DNA from: Nitrospira sp. ST-bin5
GTDB lineage: Bacteria > Nitrospirota > Nitrospiria > Nitrospirales > Nitrospiraceae
DNA length: 64,000 nucleotides
Reading direction: 5' to 3'
Assembly: GCA_002083555.1 (NCBI GenBank)
Contig: MSXN01000007.1
Location: 168,486 to 232,485 of the forward strand
Below, piece after piece: positions 8,503-16,070 of the stretch. Position numbers and translations under genes: made by a program. The notes below the pieces were generated by a model. It searched no databases, was not told the origin of the DNA, and saw only the letters and a list, made by a program, of their open reading frames with translations. Within the stretch, counting starts at the first letter, position 1, and each line of letters opens with the position of its first letter.

Positions 8503-8991
8503 ATGGCGATGACGCTCCAAATACAAGCAGCGATTCGAGGCTTCAACGACATAATACTCGGCGGCGTCCCGTTATTGCTGAAGCAGAACGAGACCGCATT
8601 CCTCTCATTCATGTGTTCTCTTGCGGCTGTCGATGCTCTATCCGGTTACCGCTACACAACTGACAAGGTCGGCGATCGTTTCAAGGACTTCATCAGAGAG
8701 TACTTCCCACCATCTTATGCGCCCCATGCTGAGAAGCTCTACCTTTTACGGTGTCGAATCCTTCATAACTTTTCACCAGCGTATTTCACCCTGACGCACG
8801 CTAACCCGTCGGCGCATCTACAGACGAGCTCAATCGGCGACACAGTCCTAAATGATGCAGACCTTTTCGCCGATGTAGCCAAGGCCGCCCTGAAGTTCTT
8901 TGGTGAGGTGCAGACTGACGTGTCCCGCCAGGACGCAATGAACGCGCGGCTTCTCAATATCGACAAGGGTGGCGCCATCTACTATGAGTAA
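8503..8991 (+). CDS. HEPN-like cassette protein
   Basis: This 162-residue, helix-rich protein contains 'LYLLRCRILHNFSPAYF' (about residues 79-95). RCRILH matches the RxxxxH motif of HEPN domains, and 'LRC.I.HN' is a common local form. An upstream helix 'FLSFMCSLAAVDALSGYRY' fits the HEPN four-helix bundle. The function is inferred as RNase or toxin-like at most. The cassette is well preserved: it starts GTTAGCCCGC (8492), and the sequence after the stop, GCGGGCTAAC (8992-9001), is its exact inverse. The start lies four bases after the R' box, so translation depends on a very short leader. Confidence 0.7.
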   Translation: MAMTLQIQAAIRGFNDIILGGVPLLLKQNETAFLSFMCSLAAVDALSGYRYTTDKVGDRFKDFIREYFPPSYAPHAEKLYLLRCRILHNFSPAYFTLTHANPSAHLQTSSIGDTVLNDADLFADVAKAALKFFGEVQTDVSRQDAMNARLLNIDKGGAIYYE

Positions 8992-8994
8992 GCG

Positions 8995-9057
8995 GGCTAA
9001 CAACCGCCCGCAAGGGACGCGCTGCAAGCGGCGGGTCCCTGAAGCGGATCGTTATGC
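8995..9057 (+). other. attC-like site after the 8503 gene
   Basis: GGCTAAC (8995-9001) and GTTATGC (9051-9057) bound a 63-bp imperfect palindrome ('CCGCCCGCAAGGGACGCGC' opposite 'GCGGCGGGTCCCTGAAGCG'). This is a typical size and form for a short attC. Confidence 0.85.
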
Positions 9058-10348
9058 AGCACGAAAGTGAGTTGCAACATGCTGATGGTGGAAGATTAGC
9101 TATGAATCAAGAGTGGATTCTCCAAACAAAAGAAACTCGCCGATCATTCTCGAACGCGACTTGGGTTCCATTGAGGGCATCCATGAATGAGGAGAAAGGG
9201 GATGTTAAAAATATAGGCTACATCAGCGAATGTTTTGGTTGTGGATCTGCTGCGTTTCCACCAGAGCATCGGGAATTGGTTGAGAAGCGCCTAAGCTGGA
9301 GTGAAATCGGAATAGGTCATTCCGTGGCACCTTATGCTTACGAAGATGGCTATTACGCATCCATTGATCAGTTTCAGTACAACGATAAAGAACCAATAGG
9401 CGTTAACCTCGTCTTCGAGCATCCTCAGCCTGTCGTTGGCGGAAAACAATGGATATTGAATCCTGATCTGGTCGTTGCCCTCCGCCTGATAAAAGAAGGA
9501 ACGAACTGGGTCAGGCCTGAAGAGAATTTCGTTGTAGTGGCCCGCGAGAGTTTTGATGAAAAAGGCAAACATCGCCTGATCGAGATCAAACGAGAATTTC
9601 TCCTTGACTATTTGGCCGCAAGAAACCTTTCAGTTCGCCTCTCTTATTACCGCCAAAGAGTGGAAAATGTGCCTCTGCTTGAAGGCAGCGAGTACGCGCA
9701 TTTAAAAGAACATCAAGAGGAGCGAGACGGCGGGCGTTTTAATCTACTAATTCGCGGCATTAATGACGTTTTCGGAGGGACCTGGGCGATGTTCCGTGCT
9801 TGGCGAACGGACGTCGATGAAGATGAAGACGCCCCTGTGATGGGCCCAGAAAATGACCATAACACCGGCCATGAAAGCTCGAAAGGACATCATGGCGGTT
9901 ATGAAGGTTTTCGGGTTGAGGGTGAGTTTTGGCGAGATGAATGGATTGAACATCAATCTCAAAGCATGAGAGTTCGCGGAGATGCAGACACGAATCTCCC
10001 TCAGTTCATCGTCGAGACTGATGGCAAACGTATGGCATCTTCCGAACTAGATAACGAAGACATTGGTCGATGGCTGTGGTTCCGTTCCAGCGTGGTTACT
10101 GAGCTTCTTAGTAATCGAGGATTTACGCTTGAATGGTATACGGCAGAAACAGGTGGTATTCACTCAACATCTGGGTATAGGACACACTTTGGACTTAATT
10201 CTTCTGACAAAATTACTGTCTATGCTTATGATGTCGCCCGCCTTGCCTCATGGGAACAGAAGGGGCCCCGGAAATTCGGACAGTGTGATAAGTGGTAGCC
10301 TGGCTTCACCGAAGCCACCGGGTGGTGGCCAACCAGAGGAGCGAGGCG

Positions 10349-10648
10349 ATGAAGAGAACGAGACGCAATCACGGGGCCACCTTCAAGGCTCAGGTGGCAT
10401 TGGCCGCGGTCAAAGGCGACAAGACGCTGGCCGAATTGTCAGAACAGTTTCACGTCCATTCCACCCAGGTCACCGAATGGAAGCAGCAATTGCTGGCGCG
10501 GGCCGCGGACGTGTTTGGCGGGACGAAGCCGACGTCGGACACACCGGATCTCAAGACCCTCCACGCGAAGATCGGACAACTGGCGCTGGAGAATGATTTT
10601 TTAGAACACGCGCTCATCAAGGCGGGCTTGCTGGGCGCAAAGCGATGA
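10349..10648 (+). CDS. IS3-family OrfA (HTH protein)
   Basis: This 99-residue HTH/leucine-zipper protein of the IS3 transposase pair begins M-K-R-T-R-R-N-H, followed by 'FKAQVALAAVKGDKTLAELSEQF' (HTH_Tnp_1 type) and a heptad-like helix 'LHAKIGQLALENDFLEHAL'. The ATG at 10349 follows 'GAGGAGCGAGGCG'. Its stop overlaps the orfB start (ATGA at 10645-10648), so translational coupling rather than a long frameshift window may link the two. Confidence 0.9.
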   Translation: MKRTRRNHGATFKAQVALAAVKGDKTLAELSEQFHVHSTQVTEWKQQLLARAADVFGGTKPTSDTPDLKTLHAKIGQLALENDFLEHALIKAGLLGAKR

Positions 10649-11475
10649 TCGACCGAACTCACAACCTGTCCGTCGTGCGGCAATGCCAGCTCCTGGCACT
10701 CTCGCGGGCGACCGCGTACTACCAGGCGGCGCCGGTGTCGGCCACAGCGCTGGTGCTGATGCGTCGGATCGACGAGCTCCATCTGGACTATCCGTTTGCC
10801 GGAGCCCGCATGCTGCGGGACCTGCTCCGGCGAGAGGGCCACATGATTGGGCGCAAGCGAGTCCGTACCCTGATGACGCGCATGGGGATCGCGGCGGTGT
10901 ATCGCAAACCCCGCACCAGCCAGCGGCATCCCGCCCACACGGTCTATCCTTATCTGCTGCGCCATCTGGAGATCACGCGCCCGAATCACGTCTGGGCAGC
11001 GGATATCACATATATTCCGATGAAGCGCGGCTTCGTGTATTTGTTCGCCATCCTGGACTGGGCGAGTCGCCGGGTGCTGGCGTGGCGGTTGTCCAACACG
11101 CTGACCACCGACTTCTGCCTGGATGCTGTCCAGGAGGCGATCACCCGGTATGGCACCCCGGCCATCTTCAACACCGATCAAGGGTGCCAGTTCACCAGCC
11201 AGGAGTTCACCGGATTCCTGAAAGACCACGGCATCCAGATCAGCATGGACGGGAAAGGGTGTTGGCGCGACAATGTGGTTGTCGAGCGGCTCTGGAAGAG
11301 CATCAAATACGAGGAGGTGTATCTGCATGCCTACGAGACGGTCAGCGCCGCGCAACAGGGATTAGCACGCTACCTCACGTTCTATAACCAGACCAGGCCC
11401 CACCGGGCGCTTGACGGGCACACACCGAATGGAGTGTATGTTGACAACCTGCCCACACGGCTCACCGCCGCGTAG
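10645..11475 (+). CDS. IS3-family OrfB transposase
   Basis: This 276-residue integrase-core (rve) transposase has an N-terminal 'HTH_21'-like region ('LDYPFAGARMLRDLLRREG') and catalytic acids in 'VWAADITYIPM', 'IFNTDQGCQFTS' and 'WRDNVVVERLWKSIKYEEVYL'. The gene is full length and unbroken. Together with orfA it would form the active OrfAB transposase of this element. Confidence 0.93.
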   Translation: MIDRTHNLSVVRQCQLLALSRATAYYQAAPVSATALVLMRRIDELHLDYPFAGARMLRDLLRREGHMIGRKRVRTLMTRMGIAAVYRKPRTSQRHPAHTVYPYLLRHLEITRPNHVWAADITYIPMKRGFVYLFAILDWASRRVLAWRLSNTLTTDFCLDAVQEAITRYGTPAIFNTDQGCQFTSQEFTGFLKDHGIQISMDGKGCWRDNVVVERLWKSIKYEEVYLHAYETVSAAQQGLARYLTFYNQTRPHRALDGHTPNGVYVDNLPTRLTAA

Positions 11476-12168
11476 GCAGACGACCGCGAGGCTCCACTTA
11501 AGGAATGGAACATTCTGTCCAAACGCATGGGGCCACCTCTGAACAGCATATTTGGGCCGCACATAACGTTGCCCCGGAAGGGAAAGTGTCTAATGAGTTG
11601 TTAGCTGCGCAGGTCAGATCTCAGCCGGCATCCACACATGCCGTTGAGGTCTTGCTATTCCAGAGTATGCGGATGCTAGAAGCGAGATTTCAGAAAGAAC
11701 ACCAAATCTCGCTGTTTACTCATGACATAGATGATACTGAAGCTATGCAGCAGATTTCTCGCTTCGCGAGCAAGGATCATGCGTCATTGCTAAGACTGGC
11801 AAAAGAGCTTGTCCGCGTATTCTCGGATCGGCTCAATATTCGCGACCTTCGTAAGCTTTCAACCCACGCAGAGAAAGATAAGCTTGGTTCAAATAAGCTT
11901 CTGCAAGATATATTGTCACAGAAAGTTGGAGCCGATAAGGCTCGCCAAGTCTTTGCCGAAATTGCTGGCGCCTACGACATGCGCGTCGGTGATGCACATC
12001 CGACCGGATCAAATATTACAGAAGCCTTCAAGCTTGCTGGTATAGACCAGCGCAGTTCGTTCCTAAGACAAGGTGAGCAACTAATTCACAACTTCGGGCG
12101 ATCCGTTTGGTCCATAGGTAAATTTCTCTTTGGACAATCTGAGAGACATGAAAGCTAGGCGACATGCC

Positions 12169-12250
12169 GCATAACAATTCGCTCAATACGGACGTACAAG
12201 AGTGGTGCTACGCGCCACTCTTGTACGCCGGTTAGCTCAAACGTTAATGC
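12169..12250 (+). other. attC-like site after the interrupted 605-codon gene
   Basis: R'' GCATAAC (12169-12175) is followed by a near-perfect stem 'ACGTACAAGAGTGG' / 'CCACTCTTGTACG' and a right box GTTAATGC (12243-12250). The right box has an extra A relative to GTTATGC, which pairs with the R'' box. Confidence 0.7.
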
Positions 12251-12526
12251 GACAGGGCTGAGGACCGATTTACGGCGGTGCGACCTCGGCGCCAAACTTC
12301 TGCTCTTGGCCGATGGCAGCCCTCGACCCAAAGCCGAGGTCCACGACCGACCGCTATCAGAAGAGGGGGCTTATGCCGATCCGCGTAAGAACCCGTGATA
12401 CATGGGCGCCCAGTCGTAACTCATTGAAACGGCACCAGTTATGGCGTATTGTTCACGAATCATAGTGGCGTCTTATACGGAAAGAAAATGGCAAATCCGG
12501 TTCTTATGCGGATCGGCCTAAACATT
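12243..12526 (+). repeat. Copy 3 of the ~285-bp cassette-border repeat
   Basis: This copy is complete. The left segment begins TTAATGCGACAGGGCTGAGG. The inverted arms are at 12375-12393 and 12499-12517 (19 bases, one mismatch). The right end is 'CTAAACATT' against GTTAGGC (12527-12533). No coding sequence lies inside. Compared with the unit at 6322, the recombinase gene is missing. Confidence 0.8.
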
Positions 12527-12545
12527 GTTAGGCATCTGTAAAAGC

Positions 12546-13136
12546 ATGACGACCTATACTGCTTACTGCGACTTCACTGCTCAAAGTCACAACGTCTCAG
12601 CGCTGATGTCGCTCTATGCGATATTGGAAGGTAACAAAAATCAAAACGTCGAGTTGACGCCGATTGTTGTTTTCTCCGCTTTTTCAATCGAGTCGTATTT
12701 GAATTCTCTGGGATCGCGAAATTTGAAAATATGGGAGGACATTGAGCGCTTGCCCTGGAGGACAAAAATCGAAATCCTTCATAAGCTCACGGATTCGACG
12801 CCGGATTGGGGGTCGGAACCTCTTCAGTTCGCTACTGAGGTATTCAAACTCCGAGACAAGCTCGCACATGGAAAACCGGAGAGAATCTTGGGTACGCCTT
12901 TCCCAGACTCGCATAGTGCGCACGCGCAGGCGATCGAGGACAAGCTGCAACCGTGTTGGTATAAAGACATCACGCGCGAATGGGCGATAGAGGCGAAGCC
13001 CCGTTTTTTGGCGCTCATGATTTATCTCGCTAAGTTATTCGGAGAACACGAAAGCGATCATTTGGAATTGGCCACGGCAGGCGTCATCACAGACACCGGT
13101 CATATGCCTAACAACACAATTGAGCCGACGCGGTGA
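12546..13136 (+). CDS. HEPN-like cassette protein
   Basis: This 196-residue soluble protein contains 'FSAFSIESYLNSLG' (about residues 44-57) and 'EVFKLRDKLAHGKPERI' (about residues 104-120). RDKLAH is a good RxxxxH HEPN motif in the usual 'LR.KLAHG' setting, and the earlier 'SIE.YLN' helix is also seen in HEPN-like proteins. I infer a HEPN-type domain; the target is unknown. I prefer the ATG at 12546 to an upstream TTG that lies in repeat sequence. Cassette start GTTAGGCAT (12527) mirrors ATGCCTAAC (13104-13112), which overlaps the C-terminal codons of the gene. Confidence 0.72.
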   Translation: MTTYTAYCDFTAQSHNVSALMSLYAILEGNKNQNVELTPIVVFSAFSIESYLNSLGSRNLKIWEDIERLPWRTKIEILHKLTDSTPDWGSEPLQFATEVFKLRDKLAHGKPERILGTPFPDSHSAHAQAIEDKLQPCWYKDITREWAIEAKPRFLALMIYLAKLFGEHESDHLELATAGVITDTGHMPNNTIEPTR

Positions 13137-13192
13137 CGGGCCTGCATCGAGGTTTTGCTCGGTGCCCACGCGGCTCATTGTGACTGCTAGAA
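13106..13192 (+). other. attC-like site within the 3' end of the 12546 gene
   Basis: R'' GCCTAAC (13106-13112). The stem 'GAGCCGACGCGGTG' pairs with 'CCCACGCGGCTC'. The R' position reads GCTAGAAC (13186-13193), a one-base departure from GTTAGAAC. The coding sequence runs 31 bases into the site. Confidence 0.7.
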
Positions 13193-13198
13193 CTCACC

Positions 13199-13651
13199 AT
13201 GGACGGTTTTGCGACAATACAGGCAGTAACGCTCGCAATCGCTGTTTTGGGTGCGGCGCTTGGTGTCATTAACACCTGGCACGGCCTGGACAGGTCTCGG
13301 GTCAAACTGAGGGTACGTCCAGCTCACGCGATTCCAGTTGGGGCACTGAATCCCGCTCTCAATTTTTGCGTTGAAGTAACGAACCTAAGTGCCTTCGCAG
13401 TTACAGTATCCGATGTTGGTGTTTTCTATCACGGCACAGATCTAAGGGGCTCGTTTGTGCAGCCGATTTTGATGGATGGTGGTGGGTGGCCTCGTCGGCT
13501 TGAATCGCGGTCTTCCGTTACGGTGTACGGACAGCGCCCCGAACCCGCTTCCGGTCATAGTATTAGGTGCGCATATGCGAGGACCGCGTGTGGCGTCACG
13601 GAGACAGGAACCAGTCCAGCGTTAAAGCAGATTGCACGTGGTGAGGTCTAA
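13199..13651 (+). CDS. Membrane-anchored hypothetical protein (cassette gene)
   Basis: This 150-residue protein has one N-terminal hydrophobic helix ('ATIQAVTLAIAVLGAALGVINTW', residues 4-26) and a beta-rich remainder ('LNFCVEVTNLSAFAVTVSDVGVFY'). The latter resembles the Ig-like or C2-like domains of small cassette proteins of unknown role. Its likely topology is a short N-terminus, one helix and a soluble domain on one side of the membrane. The ATG lies six bases after the mutated R' box. Cassette borders are GCTAGAAC (13186) and GTCTAAC (13646-13652), a near match. I do not recognise a family. Confidence 0.6.
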   Translation: MDGFATIQAVTLAIAVLGAALGVINTWHGLDRSRVKLRVRPAHAIPVGALNPALNFCVEVTNLSAFAVTVSDVGVFYHGTDLRGSFVQPILMDGGGWPRRLESRSSVTVYGQRPEPASGHSIRCAYARTACGVTETGTSPALKQIARGEV

Positions 13652-13726
13652 CCCTACGGTCAAGTTCGCTCCGCTTCGCTGCGCTGGGACTGCGATAAAG
13701 CGCAGCCCCTTACCTTCACGTTAGGC
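13646..13726 (+). other. attC-like site after the 13199 gene
   Basis: R'' GTCTAAC (13646-13652) and R' GTTAGGC (13720-13726) enclose a palindrome with 'GCTCCGCTTCGCTGCGCTGG' on one side and 'AAAGCGCAGCCC' on the other. Confidence 0.75.
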
Positions 13727-13730
13727 CGAA

Positions 13731-14729
13731 ATGAGCCAACCCGCAGCATTCAGAAATAATTGGAGACTAGGGGATCGCCCTGAACTAGGAGCGATGAATA
13801 CGGCGAACTCCCTGATCCGTGCCATCGATATTGCAGCGACGGACAATCTCCCGAACCTAAGCGGTGGTCGAACCTTTCTAATCGGCTCAGATTTTAGCGG
13901 CCAGCATTCAACGTCACAGTTCGAGGCATACGGGTTCACTTTCTCTTGCTTGGAGGAGTGTGGAGAATGGCTGGCCGCCCAAAAGTCCTTCCGAACGAAG
14001 TATTTGCCCGATGGTCGGCGAATTTCCTATAAATCTCTTCGGGATAGACGTCGCGCTAGCGTGATGCCGCATTTTTTTAGCGCCGCAGACCTAATTCCCG
14101 GCTTACTCGTCGTTATCCTCGTAGATCGGAGGGTCGGCTCTTTGTTCAAGCCTGACTCAAATGTCACATCTAAAGATCCCGAAGTTCAACTTCTCGCTAA
14201 CTGGCGCGCGGCTGTCATTGAGAAGGTATTGCGCGTTTGCCACTTCGCCGCATTCTTTCTTGCTGGATTGTCCCGAGAGATGCAGGACGTACTCTGGGTT
14301 ACGGATGAGGATGAGATTATTCCAAACGAAAGTAAGCATTATGAATTTGGCGAAGCTTTTGCGCGGATAAGTAGTCACTATCTGACCCATACCGTCCGAC
14401 ACGTGCGAGTAGCCACCACGTCGTCGGATACCGGAAAACGCGATCTAGAAGATTATGTTGCTATCTCAGACCTGGCAGCCGGCGGAATATGCGAGATTCT
14501 TAACAGCTATAGGAGAGAGTCAATGGATCCGGTTTCGGATCTCGTGGTTCCTGTGCCGAATAGCTCGAATGACAAGGCGATGAATATTATGAAATGGTTT
14601 GCTCAAGACGGCGCTCTCTTGAAACGCCTTGTCATTTCATTCGAATCAGTACCGGAGAGTACTCGACTGAAGGTACGTCACTACTGCTTTCACAACATGC
14701 CCCATAATTTCGGCCTAACAAAGCAATGA
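13731..14729 (+). CDS. Hypothetical cassette protein, possible DUF3800-like fold
   Basis: This 332-residue soluble protein has acidic positions spread as in RNase H-fold proteins: 'LIGSDFSGQHS' (about residue 53), 'LVVILVDRRVG' (about 126), 'DVLWVTDEDEIIPNE' (about 185) and 'YVAISDLAAGGICEIL' (about 243). The order 'strand-acidic-strand-acidic-helix' resembles DUF3800, but I cannot confirm that and treat it as a suggestion. The cassette is the best preserved of the array. It starts GTTAGGCCGAAA (13720), and the exact 12-base inverse TTTCGGCCTAAC is at 14708-14719, overlapping the 3' codons of the gene. The start codon overlaps the cassette head. Confidence 0.6.
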   Translation: MSQPAAFRNNWRLGDRPELGAMNTANSLIRAIDIAATDNLPNLSGGRTFLIGSDFSGQHSTSQFEAYGFTFSCLEECGEWLAAQKSFRTKYLPDGRRISYKSLRDRRRASVMPHFFSAADLIPGLLVVILVDRRVGSLFKPDSNVTSKDPEVQLLANWRAAVIEKVLRVCHFAAFFLAGLSREMQDVLWVTDEDEIIPNESKHYEFGEAFARISSHYLTHTVRHVRVATTSSDTGKRDLEDYVAISDLAAGGICEILNSYRRESMDPVSDLVVPVPNSSNDKAMNIMKWFAQDGALLKRLVISFESVPESTRLKVRHYCFHNMPHNFGLTKQ

Positions 14730-14800
14730 GCCTGACGCGTGACCGCTCCCTCCCTCCCTGCGCTGTCGCTTGGGTCGGTCGCCCTCAAGTGGTGTTAATG
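14713..14800 (+). other. attC-like site after the 13731 gene
   Basis: R'' GCCTAAC (14713-14719) leads into an imperfect palindrome. The right box is GTTAATG (14794-14800), where the next border repeat begins. The R'' overlaps the coding sequence. Confidence 0.65.
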
Positions 14801-15074
14801 CGACAGGGCTGAGGACCGCTTTATGGCGGGACAATCTCAGCGCCGAACTTCCGCTCCTGGCCGAGGTCAGTCCTCGACCTAAAGCAGAAGTAAACGATCG
14901 ACCGCTATCAGAGGGGGCTTACGCCTATCCGCATAAGAACCTGTGACACATGGTCGCCCAGTCGCAACTCATTGAAACGGCGCCAGTTATGGCGTATTGT
15001 TCGGGAACCATAGTGACGTCTTATACGGACAGAAAATGGCAAATCCGGCTCTTATGCAGATCGGCCTAAACATA
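14794..15074 (+). repeat. Copy 4 of the ~285-bp cassette-border repeat
   Basis: Complete left and right segments. Inverted arms lie at 14923-14941 and 15047-15065 (core TATCCGCATAAGA / TCTTATGCAGAT). The inner CTTATACGGA motif is present. The right end abuts GTTCGGC (15075-15081). No gene is inside. Confidence 0.8.
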
Positions 15075-15203
15075 GTTCGGCGCCTGCAAATCGCCACCTG
15101 CAACCCGCGACAACATCGCGCTCTGTTACGGGCGAATATGTTAGCTGCTGTTACGACAGATATTTGACTTCTAGCATACGCCCTAGACACAACATTCAAC
15201 CAC

Positions 15204-16070
15204 ATGAATAAGCGAGAGCCCCGTGAAGAAGACCCCCTCGAAAGGCACGAGCGTTATCGCTCCAACTTCGTCAAGGAGTTAGTCCAACGCCCCAAGGAGC
15301 TAGGCCACGTGCCTGCGACACTCCTAGCTGCACCTCCCAAACGCATAGTGCAGTTCTGGGACGATCTTGCCCGATTGCCCAAAGATGTTAGGGAGTGCAT
15401 GGAGTCGTGGAAGAAACTCGAACGGTCCGGGTTCGATCTCCAGGTTTTTGACGAGAATTCAGCGAGAGAATTTATCCGGGTTCAGTTGGGCTCAAGACAT
15501 GTGGAAGCATTTGATAAGTGCTATCACCCTTCAATGAAGTCAGACTACTTCCGCTACTCCTACATCTTCGTGGAAGGAGGTTTCTATATTGACGCTGATG
15601 ATGTCTATCACGGAACGAGAATTGATCAATTCTTTTCAGATGGTCGCTTGAAGCTTCAACCTTTCTGCTACGACATAGCAACAGCTCAGATGGTTCCGCC
15701 ATCAGAATTCACAAATCCTGGGGCAAACCAATTGAGTTGGATTTTCTACTTCAATACTACGCCTTTGATCGCGGCTCGCAATCATCCAATTATAGAGCGT
15801 GCACTGCTGAACGCCACGACATCCCTCGAGCAAGAATCGAAAGGCAAGTTGCCCGAGGTCCAGGCAACCACTGGCCCCGGCAACCTCACCAGATCCGTTT
15901 TTGAAGTGCTTACTGACGGAAGTTGCCCGGAGGAAGCGCTTCTCGTTGTAGGGGATTGGGAGATGACTTCCACCAGTAAATGGCCACTCAGTTACCGGAG
16001 TGATAGGAGAAACTGGAGACTTTCGAATCAGCAAACGTATCGGGCCATGCGGAGCGCGAAGGAGCTGTGA
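15204..16070 (+). CDS. DXD-type glycosyltransferase (sugar-binding DXD family)
   Basis: This 288-residue glycosyltransferase has the pattern of the 'Gly_transf_sug' (capsular/OCH1-like) family: 'KRIVQFWDD' near the N-terminus, then 'SMKSDYFRYSYIFVEGGFYIDADDV' (about residues 111-135) with the DAD metal/nucleotide-sugar motif. A late 'TGPGNLTRSVFEVL' helps close the active site. It probably adds one sugar to a surface glycan; the sugar is unknown. It has no signal peptide or membrane helix. It is the first gene of a three-gene operon and its stop overlaps the next start (GTGA, 16067-16070). The base composition is visibly more A/T-rich than the nxr region, which suggests acquisition. Confidence 0.85.
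   Translation: MNKREPREEDPLERHERYRSNFVKELVQRPKELGHVPATLLAAPPKRIVQFWDDLARLPKDVRECMESWKKLERSGFDLQVFDENSAREFIRVQLGSRHVEAFDKCYHPSMKSDYFRYSYIFVEGGFYIDADDVYHGTRIDQFFSDGRLKLQPFCYDIATAQMVPPSEFTNPGANQLSWIFYFNTTPLIAARNHPIIERALLNATTSLEQESKGKLPEVQATTGPGNLTRSVFEVLTDGSCPEEALLVVGDWEMTSTSKWPLSYRSDRRNWRLSNQQTYRAMRSAKEL

Larger units (their letters stand above)
10260..11540 (+). mobile_element. IS3-type insertion sequence (about 1281 bp)
   Basis: The ends are related inverted repeats (left GGGGCCCCGGAAATTCGGAC; right, read inward, GGTGGCCCCATGCGTTTGGAC). GAACAG flanks both sides (10254-10259 and 11541-11546). It carries orfA and orfB. The element interrupts a cassette gene in the sense orientation. Confidence 0.85.
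9054..12158 (+). pseudogene. 605-codon cassette gene interrupted by an IS3-type element
   Basis: The 5' part (9054-10259) and 3' part (11547-12158) join in frame when the IS3-type element 10260-11540 and one copy of the GAACAG duplication are removed. The junction then reads L-A-S-W-E-Q-H-I-W-A-A-H. The restored protein is about 605 residues. Its N-terminal 390 residues match no family I know. The C-terminal part is helical and contains 'YDMRVGDAHPTGS', whose RVGDAH fits a HEPN-like RxxxxH motif. An alternative start is the ATG at 9102. The cassette start GTTATGC (9051) mirrors GCATAAC after the stop (12169-12175). The gene is probably inactive now. The apparent frame starting at 11505 begins inside IS sequence and is an artefact. 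Confidence 0.8.

Noticed and set aside
11505..11540. Start of a separate gene before the 12 kb coding segment
   Set aside because: These bases belong to the IS3-type right end; the real coding sequence resumes from the GAACAG duplication.
12243..12526. Border repeat as a very long attC site
   Set aside because: Its inverted arms and internal sequence do not follow the R''-L''-L'-R' order of attC; only its ends touch attC boxes.
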